Part shown: one piece after another, positions 1-5,958 of the stretch | Position numbering within the stretch: position 1 is the first letter of the stretch | How the letters are laid out: each line of letters begins with the position of its first letter | Assembly (NCBI GenBank): GCA_938042265.1 | Contig: CALIRN010000302.1 | Location: forward strand, 1-8,841 | Direction of reading: 5' to 3' | Length of the DNA stretch: 8,841 bases | Source: an uncultured Eubacteriaceae bacterium | Lineage (GTDB): Bacteria; Bacillota; Clostridia; Lachnospirales; CAG-274 | Position numbers and translations under genes: made by a program | The notes under the pieces: model-generated | What the model was told of the DNA's origin: nothing | Seen by the model: the letters and a program-made list of their open reading frames with translations, nothing else | Databases searched by the model: none

Positions 1-323
1 TTACATTTAACAAAGGCAGTTTTCTTAACGCCTGCTTCAGCGGAAACGCCCATAACCTCGCCAACCTTAGCGGCAACGGCAGCGCCGCCTACGGGACAGC
101 CGTTTACGGGAGCAGTGCCCTCAACAATGGCAGCAGCAAGAGCATCACAGCCTGCAAAGCCGCAGCCGCCGCAGTTAGCGCCGGGCAGACACTCGCGCAC
201 AAGGCCGACTCTCTCGTCCTGCTCCACCTTAAATTTGATACCTGCAAAGCCAAGTATAAGACCGAAAATAACAGCCATAACACCCAGTACGATTACAGGC
301 AGAAGTATACTCATAATGTCCAT
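1..323 (-). CDS. rnfB: RnfB, ferredoxin-side Fe-S subunit of the Rnf complex (partial, N-terminal part)
   Basis: RnfB accepts electrons from reduced ferredoxin and passes them into the Rnf complex at the cytoplasmic membrane face. Only the first 107 codons are present; the gene runs off the left edge. I see an N-terminal membrane helix at about residues 5-28, then a charged linker, then a [4Fe-4S] motif with Cys45, Cys51, Cys54, Cys59 and Cys76 in the pattern C-x5-C-x2-C-x4-C-x16-C, within CLPGANCGGCGFAGC. This is the Fe-S domain that follows the helix in RnfB/RsxB. The ferredoxin-like domains with further clusters expected downstream are outside the window. The start at 323 is chosen because a GGAGG lies 7 bases upstream; an in-frame Met at codon 4 fits the spacing less well. 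It is the last rnf gene here, 15 bases after rnfA. Confidence 0.95.
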   Translation of the reverse strand, partial: MDIMSILLPVIVLGVMAVIFGLILGFAGIKFKVEQDERVGLVRECLPGANCGGCGFAGCDALAAAIVEGTAPVNGCPVGGAAVAAKVGEVMGVSAEAGVKKTAFVKC

Positions 324-338
324 TTCTTACCCTCCTTA

Positions 339-911
339 TTACAGCATACCTGAAAATCCCAGGAATGCTATTGACATAAGACCTGCACTTATCATAGCTA
401 TAGGGAAGCCCGTAAGAGCCTTTGGCACAGGTGCGTCGGCAAGTCTTTCTCTGATACCTGCAAAAAGGATAATAGCCATAGCAAAGCCGAAGGCGGCGCC
501 AACGCCGTTTACAAGTGACTGAATAAAATTATACTCATTATTCATATTAAGAACAGCCACACCCAGTACGGCACAGTTAGTGGTAATCAGCGGAAGATAC
601 ACACCCAGCGCCTGATAAAGAGAAGGTGAGGACTTTTTGATAAACATCTCAACAAACTGCACAAGTGAAGCAATAATCAGTATAAATGCAATATTGTAAA
701 GATAGTTAAGGTTAAGAGGTACAAGCACAAGATTGTACACAACCCATGTAGCCGCAGAGGCAAGTGTCATAACGAAGATAACCGCAACACCCATACCAAC
801 GGCAGTATCAAGCTTTTTGGATACGCCCAGAAAAGGACAGATGCCCATAAACTTTGAGAAGATAAAGTTATTGACAAAAATTGCAGCTAAAAATATAGTA
901 AATAAACTCAT
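339..911 (-). CDS. rnfA: RnfA, membrane core subunit of the Rnf complex
   Basis: This is a 190-residue integral membrane protein with about six hydrophobic segments, the usual size for RnfA/RsxA and its NqrE homologue. RnfA and RnfE are paralogues inserted in opposite topology. In the family they together hold an Fe-S centre in the membrane through one Cys from each half-helix. The corresponding residues here are Cys25 in FSKFMGICPFLGV and Cys113 in ITTNCAVLG. The role is to carry electrons across the membrane between the ferredoxin side and the flavin subunits as part of Na+/H+-translocating ferredoxin:NAD+ oxidoreductase. The rnfE stop codon touches a strong AGGAGG placed 6 bases before this ATG, so translation is probably coupled to rnfE. 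The gene sits between rnfE and rnfB in the standard clostridial order. No lesion is seen. Confidence 0.97.
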   Translation of the reverse strand: MSLFTIFLAAIFVNNFIFSKFMGICPFLGVSKKLDTAVGMGVAVIFVMTLASAATWVVYNLVLVPLNLNYLYNIAFILIIASLVQFVEMFIKKSSPSLYQALGVYLPLITTNCAVLGVAVLNMNNEYNFIQSLVNGVGAAFGFAMAIILFAGIRERLADAPVPKALTGFPIAMISAGLMSIAFLGFSGML

Positions 912-923
912 AGTACTACCTCC

Positions 924-1526
924 TTAAGCGTTCTTCTTTGCCTTATTGCGCAAAGCGTTAAAGCCTGCAATAAGGAAAGCAAGGGTGAAAAATGCACCCG
1001 GTGGCAGTATCATAAGTATAGTCCTTGGAAATGCCTCAGGCAGGATAGTAATGCCTAAAAGAGCGCCGGAGCCAAGTATTTCACGTACGGCACCGATAAG
1101 GGTAAGCGCCATTGTAAAGCCAAGGCCCATACCTATACCGTCAAAGACAGATGCAATGGGATTATTCTTGCAGGCAAAGGCCTCTGCACGGGCAAGAATA
1201 ATACAGTTAACAACTATCAGAGGAATAAACACACCCAGAGATGCGTTAAGCGATGGCAGGAATGCCTGCAGCAGCATTTGTATAATTGTAACAAAGCTTG
1301 CTATAACCACTACAAAGCAGGGGATACGCACCTGATCGGGTACAAGCTTACGTATAAGCGAGATAACAAGGTTTGAGCAGATAAGCACTGCCATAGTGGA
1401 AAGCCCCATACCGATACCGTTAATCATACTTGTTGTAACGGCAAGGGTAGGACACATACCAACTACCTGAATAAAGGTAGGGTTTTCGTCAATAATACCG
1501 TTTTTAATGATTTTAAGTGGATTCAT
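924..1526 (-). CDS. rnfE: RnfE, membrane core subunit of the Rnf complex
   Basis: This 200-residue membrane protein is the paralogue and partner of RnfA (NqrD/RsxE family). It begins with a short amphipathic stretch, MNPLKIIKNGII, and then about six membrane segments. Cys25 in VVGMCPTLAV and Cys108 in IVVNCIILAR occupy the half-helix positions that hold the intramembrane Fe-S centre in the family. Its start ATG overlaps the rnfG TAA by one base (TAATG), and a GGAGGGG inside the end of rnfG serves as its ribosome binding site, so translational coupling with rnfG is likely. The tail is lysine-rich (RNKAKKNA), as expected for a cytoplasmic end. Length and motifs match the family and I see no defect. 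Confidence 0.97.
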   Translation of the reverse strand: MNPLKIIKNGIIDENPTFIQVVGMCPTLAVTTSMINGIGMGLSTMAVLICSNLVISLIRKLVPDQVRIPCFVVVIASFVTIIQMLLQAFLPSLNASLGVFIPLIVVNCIILARAEAFACKNNPIASVFDGIGMGLGFTMALTLIGAVREILGSGALLGITILPEAFPRTILMILPPGAFFTLAFLIAGFNALRNKAKKNA

Positions 1527-2086
1527 TAATTAGCCCCTCCCTTCAGATTGTCGTTAAAGTAGGCAGTAACCTCGTTTACGGCATTTGTAACAGCCTTAGA
1601 GGTAATTGTTGCGCCTGTGAGAGCGTCGATTTCACCCTCGCCTGCATTACCGCCCTTAACAACGGTAAGCTGACCTGATTTACCTGCAAACTGCTCATAA
1701 AAGTCGGGCTTTGAAGCATTTGCGCCAAGTCCCGGTGTTTCGTTTGAGCAGTCCACAACTGAAAGACCTGTTACGGTACCCTCAGTATCAACGCCTATCA
1801 TAAGCTTAAGTCCTGAGCCATAGCCCTTGGTGGTTACGGAAAATGCGTAGCCGACGGTTTCGCCACCCTTTATACCCTGGGAATAGTCTGTGATTATGCT
1901 GTCCTCTACGATAATGGCGTCGCCCCATTCGTCACATTCAAGTACATTAGCCATATTTTCCGCCTTTGCATCAGCCTCCGCCTTTGCAATGGGCTCTGCG
2001 GTTATTGCGCTTACAAAGCCAAGACAGGCTGATGCAACTGCCGCAATTATAAAAAGCACTAAAGCGGGTTTTACCAAATTACGCAT
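1526..2086 (-). CDS. rnfG: RnfG, covalent-FMN subunit of the Rnf complex
   Basis: RnfG carries an FMN attached through a phosphoester bond to a threonine and relays electrons on the extracytoplasmic side of the complex. The 186-residue protein has one N-terminal membrane anchor at about residues 8-28, followed by a soluble FMN-binding domain. The attachment motif is at residues 154-163, DALTGATITS, with Thr160 the expected FMN-bearing residue. The family-typical ETPGLG lies at 116-121. The attached cofactor is inferred from the motif; attachment would need the ApbE flavin transferase, which is not in this window. Its start lies one base after the rnfD stop, with a GGAGG inside the last rnfD codons. 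Length is near the usual 180-210 residues. Confidence 0.96.
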   Translation of the reverse strand: MRNLVKPALVLFIIAAVASACLGFVSAITAEPIAKAEADAKAENMANVLECDEWGDAIIVEDSIITDYSQGIKGGETVGYAFSVTTKGYGSGLKLMIGVDTEGTVTGLSVVDCSNETPGLGANASKPDFYEQFAGKSGQLTVVKGGNAGEGEIDALTGATITSKAVTNAVNEVTAYFNDNLKGGAN

Positions 2087-2087
2087 T

Positions 2088-3107
2088 TTACTTCACCTCC
2101 TCTTTCTTTTTAACAGGCTTAACGTAGCCAAACTTCCTCTGCCTGCAGAACCTGTCAATAAGAGGTACAACAAGGTTCATAATAAGTATTGAGTAGGATA
2201 CGCCCTCAGGATAACCGCCGTAAAGACGTATAATTGCCGTTAAAATGCCGCAGCCCACGGCAAAAATAATTTTGCCCTTGTCCGTCATGGGCGTAGTGGT
2301 ATAGTCTGTTGCCATAAAGAAGGCGCCCAGCATAAGACCGCCGCATAAAAGCTCGTAGCCCGCAACTCTGAAGGAGCCGCTGCCGCCTATAAGGTCAAAT
2401 AAAAGTGTAAGCACAAATACCGTACCTATGTAGAATATTGGGATATGCCAGGAGATAACTCTGCGTGCAAGCAGATAAAGACCGCCTAAAATAAGTGCGA
2501 TTGCACAGGTTTCACCCAGTACGCCGCCTACGTTGCCCACAAGAGCGTTGATATAGTCCTGTGAGGTAGGTATAAGCGCCTCTGTTGTCTGTTTAAGCTG
2601 TTGCAGAGGTGTAGCAGAGGAAACAGCGTCAATATTGGTGATGATGCCCTTTATGCCGAAGGTGGTTTCGGGATAGTTCATCATCTGGTTTGGGTAGGAT
2701 GCCATAAGAAAGGCACGGCCCGCAAGGGCAGGGTTAACAAAGTTAAAGCCGATGCCGCCGAAAAGCTGCTTTGCGATAATAACAGCCACAAAGGAGCCTA
2801 CTATAGGTATCCAGAAAGGGCAGGTTGCAGGCAGGTTCATAGCCAGCAGCAGACCCGTAACAGCCGCCGAAAAATCGCCTATTGTAGACGGTTTTTTAGC
2901 AAGCTTTTGGTAAATTGCCTCAAAAAATACACTGGAGGCAACGGATATTACTATTAACAGTGCCGCCTGTAAGCCGAAAAGCACTACGCCCATAACACAG
3001 GCAGGTAAAAGAGCAATAATGACATCGCGCATAATACCCTGTGTGGTTACGCTTGCACGTATATGAGGTGTAGCGGACACCGTAAGATTTAAGTTATTGT
3101 TGTCCAT
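2088..3107 (-). CDS. rnfD: RnfD, covalent-FMN membrane subunit of the Rnf complex
   Basis: RnfD is the large membrane subunit, related to NqrB, thought to take part in ion translocation. The 339-residue product has a short cytoplasmic N-terminus with the family motif SATPHIRA at 11-18, then about eight to ten hydrophobic segments, and a basic, glutamate/lysine-rich C-terminal tail. The covalent FMN site is expected at Thr166 within DAVSSATPL (161-169). The usual Gly of S-G-A-T is Ser here, a variation I consider tolerable because Ala-Thr-Pro-Leu is kept. FNFVNPALAGRAF (121-133) is another conserved RnfD block. The rnfC stop abuts an AAGGAGG that sits 7 bases before this ATG. No frameshift or truncation is seen. 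Confidence 0.96.
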   Translation of the reverse strand: MDNNNLNLTVSATPHIRASVTTQGIMRDVIIALLPACVMGVVLFGLQAALLIVISVASSVFFEAIYQKLAKKPSTIGDFSAAVTGLLLAMNLPATCPFWIPIVGSFVAVIIAKQLFGGIGFNFVNPALAGRAFLMASYPNQMMNYPETTFGIKGIITNIDAVSSATPLQQLKQTTEALIPTSQDYINALVGNVGGVLGETCAIALILGGLYLLARRVISWHIPIFYIGTVFVLTLLFDLIGGSGSFRVAGYELLCGGLMLGAFFMATDYTTTPMTDKGKIIFAVGCGILTAIIRLYGGYPEGVSYSILIMNLVVPLIDRFCRQRKFGYVKPVKKKEEVK

Positions 3108-3119
3108 TTGTAAACCTCC

Positions 3120-4448
3120 TTACTTTTTTCTGCTGAAAGCGATTGCTTCTCTCTTGCCTACTCTGAGATTTTGCGCTATATGGCGCTTTGCGGGACAGGC
3201 AAAGGAGCAGGAGCCGCACTCAATACAGTCAATGCCGTTGTGTTTGATAAATGAGGCATAATCCCTCTTTGTCAGATCGCCTACAAGCTCAACAGGCTGG
3301 AGACCCATAGGACAGGCGTCAATACATTTGCCGCAGCGTATACAGGCGCTTGCAGGCGGTATTTCAGCCATTTTTTTACTTAAAGCAAGAATACCCGAGG
3401 TAGTCTTTTGAAAAGGTATATGGGTATCAAACAGTGCGGTACCCATCATAGGACCGCCTGCAATAATCTTTGCAGGTTCCTCATAAAAGCCGCCGATATG
3501 TTCAAGCAGCCAGCCCAGGTCAGTGCCCAGCCTTACCTGATAGTTGCCGGGATTGTTAATCGCATCGCCCGAAACCGTAACAACACAGTGCATAAGAGGT
3601 CTGTCCTTTACAACGGCACGCTCGATTGCAAGCACCGTATTGACATTGTCAACAATACAGCCGACAGCCGCAGGAAGAGCGCCTGATGGAACCTCTCTGT
3701 TTGTAACTGCATATATAAGGTGCTTTTCAGAGCCCTGAGGGTACTTGCATTTAAGCAGGATAACCTCAATATTGCTTTTTGCTTCGACAGCCTTTGTAAC
3801 TGCCTTAATAGCGTCGGGCTTATTGTTTTCAATGGCAATATAGCCCTTTGAGCCGGGATGCAGGCTCATAATAATCTCAAGGCCTGTAATAATACGGGAG
3901 GTTTTCTCAACCAGAAGCCTGTGGTCGGTGGTAAGGAAGGGCTCACATTCTGCCGCATTAACAATGATGGAATCGATTTTTTGGTCAGGGGGAGGATTAA
4001 GCTTAACGTGCGTAGGGAAGCCTGCACCGCCAAGACCTACCACACCTGCGTTTTTTACCTTGTCAATAATTTTTTCTCTTGAAAAGCTCTTGTAGTCCGT
4101 ATCCTTGCCAAGCCCATCAATTTCCTCATAAAGCCCATCGTTTTCAATAACAATGGAGCTTACCTTTGCTCCGCTTATTGTAAGACGGGGCTCGACAGCC
4201 TTAACCGTACCTGATACGGAAGCAAAGATAGGTGAACTTACAAAGCCGCCTGCCTCTGCAATCTTCTGTCCCATAAGAACTTTGTCGCCCTTTTTAACCA
4301 GTGCGGTTGCAGGCGCGCCTATATGTTGACTGAGCGGAAATACAAGTTCTGCACCTTGGGGCGGCATAATTATCTGTATTGGCTGTGAGTGGGAATATGC
4401 CTTATAGTGGGGTGGATGTACACCTCGCCTGAAGCTGTGAAGATTCAT
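3120..4448 (-). CDS. rnfC: RnfC, NADH-binding Fe-S flavoprotein subunit of the Rnf complex
   Basis: RnfC is the peripheral cytoplasmic subunit that exchanges electrons with NAD+/NADH through FMN and two [4Fe-4S] clusters. The 442-residue protein opens with the typical RnfC N-terminal barrel-like domain containing GAPATALVKKGDKVLMGQ (44-61). A nucleotide/flavin-binding domain follows with VGLGGAGFPTHVKL (137-150) and NAAECEPFLTTDHR (164-177), then an SLBB-like region around 290-320. Two ferredoxin motifs close the protein: Cys369/372/375/379 and Cys408/411/414/418. It is on the short side for the family, lacking the long repetitive C-terminal extension seen in proteobacterial RnfC, as is common in clostridia. 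It is the first gene of the operon, with an AAGGAGG about 6 bases before the ATG at 4448. Confidence 0.97.
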   Translation of the reverse strand: MNLHSFRRGVHPPHYKAYSHSQPIQIIMPPQGAELVFPLSQHIGAPATALVKKGDKVLMGQKIAEAGGFVSSPIFASVSGTVKAVEPRLTISGAKVSSIVIENDGLYEEIDGLGKDTDYKSFSREKIIDKVKNAGVVGLGGAGFPTHVKLNPPPDQKIDSIIVNAAECEPFLTTDHRLLVEKTSRIITGLEIIMSLHPGSKGYIAIENNKPDAIKAVTKAVEAKSNIEVILLKCKYPQGSEKHLIYAVTNREVPSGALPAAVGCIVDNVNTVLAIERAVVKDRPLMHCVVTVSGDAINNPGNYQVRLGTDLGWLLEHIGGFYEEPAKIIAGGPMMGTALFDTHIPFQKTTSGILALSKKMAEIPPASACIRCGKCIDACPMGLQPVELVGDLTKRDYASFIKHNGIDCIECGSCSFACPAKRHIAQNLRVGKREAIAFSRKK

Positions 4449-4562
4449 AAAATGCCTCCTTTATAGATTTTTGAGGAAACAGTGACAAAATTGTGTATTT
4501 TATACTAACTTGTTTTAAGTTTTTACACTTTTTTGTACTATATGCCCTCTTTCTTAACTTAT

Positions 4563-4591
4563 ATAATACAATAATTGACGAACAATTACAA
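4563..4591 (-). promoter_or_regulatory. Candidate proximal promoter of the rnf operon
   Basis: Read on the minus strand there is a -35-like TTGTAA (4586-4591), a 17-base spacer and a -10-like TATTAT (4563-4568). These match the sigma-A consensus at 4 of 6 and 5 of 6 positions. Transcription would start near 4556 and give an rnfC leader of about 105-110 bases. The surrounding DNA is very AT-rich, so chance matches are possible. Confidence 0.5.
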
Positions 4592-4652
4592 GTATTGATA
4601 TTAATTAAACAAAGAAAATTTTTGGTTTTTTACTATAAAGCTTATGCTTGTC

Positions 4653-4722
4653 AGGGCAAAAAGATAACCCCCTTGTGGTATATCCTTTTCCCCTATGTTA
4701 CGAACTCTCATAAGGGCAAAAA
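4653..4722 (-). other. Double hairpin with flanking 10-base direct repeats upstream of rnfC
   Basis: Two stem-loops lie back to back. Stem 1 (4690-4716) pairs CCCTTATG with CATAGGGG on the minus strand, 8 pairs including one G-U, around an 11-base loop. Stem 2 (4658-4689) pairs AAAAGGATA with TATCTTTTT, 9 pairs including one G-U, around a 14-base loop that contains a run of five G. The 10-mer AGGGCAAAAA (plus strand) occurs at 4653-4662 and 4713-4722, bracketing the pair. The G run could alternatively pair with the CCCT at 4653-4656, so two mutually exclusive folds are possible. It lies upstream of the proximal promoter but would be transcribed from the distal one. I do not recognise a known riboswitch class. 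It could be a leader RNA, a protein-binding site or a dispersed repeat. Confidence 0.45.
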
Positions 4723-4747
4723 TAAGGGAAAGAAAAGCCTGTAACAA

Positions 4748-4756
4748 ATTATAACA
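4748..4756 (-). promoter_or_regulatory. Candidate distal extended -10 promoter for the rnf operon
   Basis: The minus strand reads TGTTATAAT, that is, an extended -10 TG one base before a perfect TATAAT (4748-4753). No good -35 is seen at the right distance (TTTTCG or a neighbour), which is acceptable for extended -10 promoters. A transcript from here would carry a leader of roughly 290 bases into rnfC and include the double hairpin. Confidence 0.4.
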
Positions 4757-4843
4757 CAATATAAATCAGGCGAAAAGAACGGATTAAAATGCTTTCTTAA
4801 ATTTCTCCAAAATTTCAGTTGGCAAAGAAAGGACGGATAAGAT

Positions 4844-5103
4844 ATGAGATTTATATATGCAGAATACAATATGAACCACAACAGTATTGATGTAACCACT
4901 TTTGACGGATATATCCTATGAATTGACTGTAATGCAGCAGATGGATTGCGGACTACTCCCTGCTCTCAATGTGCTTTGGATGCGCCGGCAATAGACGAGC
5001 CGCTTGATATATGCAATCCATCGGATTCCCGATGGATTTGATTAGCGCTTGATGGTAACTTGTGATGTGGGTTGATGCAGAAGACAGTCTTAAAATGATT
5101 TAA
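4844..5103 (+). pseudogene. Decayed small gene resembling DUF6061-type proteins
   Basis: Read across its lesions, this region encodes a protein of about 75-80 residues: MRFIYAEYNMNHNSIDVTTFDGYIL, a stop, then IDCNAADGLRTTPCSQCALD with APAIDEPLD, and finally, in another frame, MWVDAEDSLKMI ending in TAA at 5101-5103. The block LRTTPCSQCALDA-AIDEPL with a terminal WVDAED is what I remember of DUF6061, short clostridial proteins of unknown function; this assignment is from memory. Lesions visible are a TGA at 4919-4921 (one transition from CGA), about 24-30 extra bases around 5015-5041 that form a hairpin and add a stop, and a shift of frame near 5061-5065. An AAGGA-type ribosome binding site lies about 12 bases before the ATG. 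The gene is very probably non-functional. It converges on the KilA-N relic. Confidence 0.6.
5015..5038. repeat. Short perfect inverted repeat inside the small-gene relic
   Basis: AATCCATCGG (5015-5024) and CCGATGGATT (5029-5038) are perfect reverse complements separated by four bases, ATTC. The hairpin falls where the protein alignment of the surrounding relic appears to have extra codons, between AIDEPLD and LALDGNL. It may therefore be a small insertion into the gene. It might equally have arisen by local inverted duplication. Confidence 0.65.
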
Positions 5104-5140
5104 TTCCCCCGAATTCGGGGGAATTAAATCATTTTAAGAC
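5087..5140. terminator. Perfect 54-base palindrome, possible bidirectional terminator
   Basis: Bases 5087-5113 are the exact reverse complement of 5114-5140, with no unpaired centre other than the self-complementary GAATTC (5111-5116). The hairpin core is CCCCC/GGGGG, flanked by A/T-rich arms containing TTAA and ATTTTAAG. The left arm encodes the end of the plus-strand relic, including its TAA at 5101-5103. The right arm encodes the end of the minus-strand KilA-N relic, including its ancestral TGA at 5129-5131. This placement between convergent genes suits a bidirectional terminator, but there is no clean U-tract and the arms are longer and more perfect than is usual. Pairing stops at 5086/5141. 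Confidence 0.75.
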
Positions 5141-5850
5141 CTCTGTAGTCTGTTCTTCCAAAACGGACATCTGATGTATGGCATTTTATTAAGTTTTATC
5201 AAGCGTTCTTTTTGACTAAAACCATCCTCAATCAGCACTGCATTGATATTTTCCATATTTGACAGGCATATCAGTTCATTTATACTAGCATAATCCCTGA
5301 TATTGCCTTTTTTATCAGGATTCTTATCCCGCCACTGCTTGGTGGTCATACCAAATAATGCCACATTAAGAACATCTGCCTCAGACGCATAAATAATAGA
5401 AGTCTGTTGCGGTGTAAGTTCCGGCGGAATGAGATTGACTTTGATTGCGTCGGTATGTATCCGATAATTGATTTTTGCCAATTCCCTTTTGGCACTCCAT
5501 CCAAGTAAAGCCTGTTCTTCTTTCTTTAACCGTTAAAATTCTTTGATAAGATATAATTTGAACTGCGGAGATACCCAGCTTGCAAACTCAAACGCAATAT
5601 CTTTATAGGCGTATGTTCCTCCATACCGTCCCGCTTTTGCTACAATTCCCTTTGAATTTGTGCGGGATACCCATTGCTTAACAGACATAATAAAACGGTT
5701 TAATCCTGCCTCCAGCATGATTTCTTCATAGGCGGCGGTATTGAAGTCCGCATTATACATTTCTTCCCATATACCAAGAAATTCTATTGTGTTCTTATTG
5801 CGTAACCATTTTTCTATCAGGGCAGGTCCGTTATCTATTTTTCTTACCAT
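5129..5850 (-). pseudogene. KilA-N domain protein, disrupted by a nonsense codon and a frameshift
   Basis: The minus strand encodes two consecutive pieces in the same frame. The first, residues 1-105 (5850-5536), is a KilA-N DNA-binding domain with EKWLRNKNTIEFLGIWEEMYN, LNRFIMSVKQWV, AGRYGGTYAYKDIAFEFASW and FKLYLIKEF. A TAA at 5533-5535, one transition from CAA, interrupts it. Reading resumes as RLKKEEQALLGWSAKRELAKINYR and continues with LIPPELTPQQ, YASEADVLNVALFGMTTKQW, GNIRDYASINELICLSNMENINAV and RLIKLNK. After that, one missing base near 5179-5181 shifts the frame; restoring it gives AIHQMSVLEEQTTEVLK and a TGA at 5129-5131, the expected family ending. The family's N-terminal residues (a beta-hairpin leading to ISLTDM) are absent and no ribosome binding site precedes the ATG at 5850. 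KilA-N proteins occur in phages, mobile DNA and as solitary clostridial genes. A truncated KilA-N fragment could still be made. Confidence 0.8.
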
Positions 5851-5883
5851 AGTGGTTTATAATTTTATCAGCCTGCCATTGTT

Positions 5884-5926
5884 AAAATAATAAATATCTC
5901 AGCGTGTCGACTTTTTCGACACGCTG
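5884..5926 (-). terminator. Rho-independent terminator of the tpiA-gpmI unit
   Basis: CAGCGTGTCGA (5900-5910) and TCGACACGCTG (5916-5926) form a perfect 11-pair stem with a five-base loop. On the minus strand it is followed by a U-rich run, GAGATATTTATTATTTT. It begins about 32 bases after the gpmI stop codon, the right place to end the gpmI message. The KilA-N relic starts 33 bases beyond it. Confidence 0.8.
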
Positions 5927-5958
5927 AAAGGCTTTACTTTGTTTTTGCAAAAGATCTG

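Larger units (their letters stand above)
4449..4843. other. Intergenic region upstream of rnfC
   Basis: This 395-base AT-rich stretch holds no convincing gene. Reading away from rnfC it contains the rnfC ribosome binding site (4455-4462), an AT-rich leader, a candidate proximal minus-strand promoter, a double hairpin with flanking direct repeats, and a candidate distal extended -10 promoter. On the plus strand its right end holds the possible ribosome binding site GAAAGGA near 4826 for the downstream relic. Open frames here are short and compositionally AT-driven. Confidence 0.7.

Noticed and set aside
4575..4604. Plus-strand promoter-like TTGACG with TATTAA 18 bases on
   Set aside because: The -10 matches only 4 of 6, the region is very AT-rich, and the only plus-strand candidate is a relic 240 bases away.
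4493..4744. Plus-strand open frame of 83 codons upstream of rnfC
   Set aside because: Its residues follow the AT-rich composition, it covers promoters and hairpins, and no ribosome binding site was seen.
4844..5850. Complete insertion sequence or prophage
   Set aside because: No transposase, integrase, terminal inverted repeats or target duplication could be found around the two relics.
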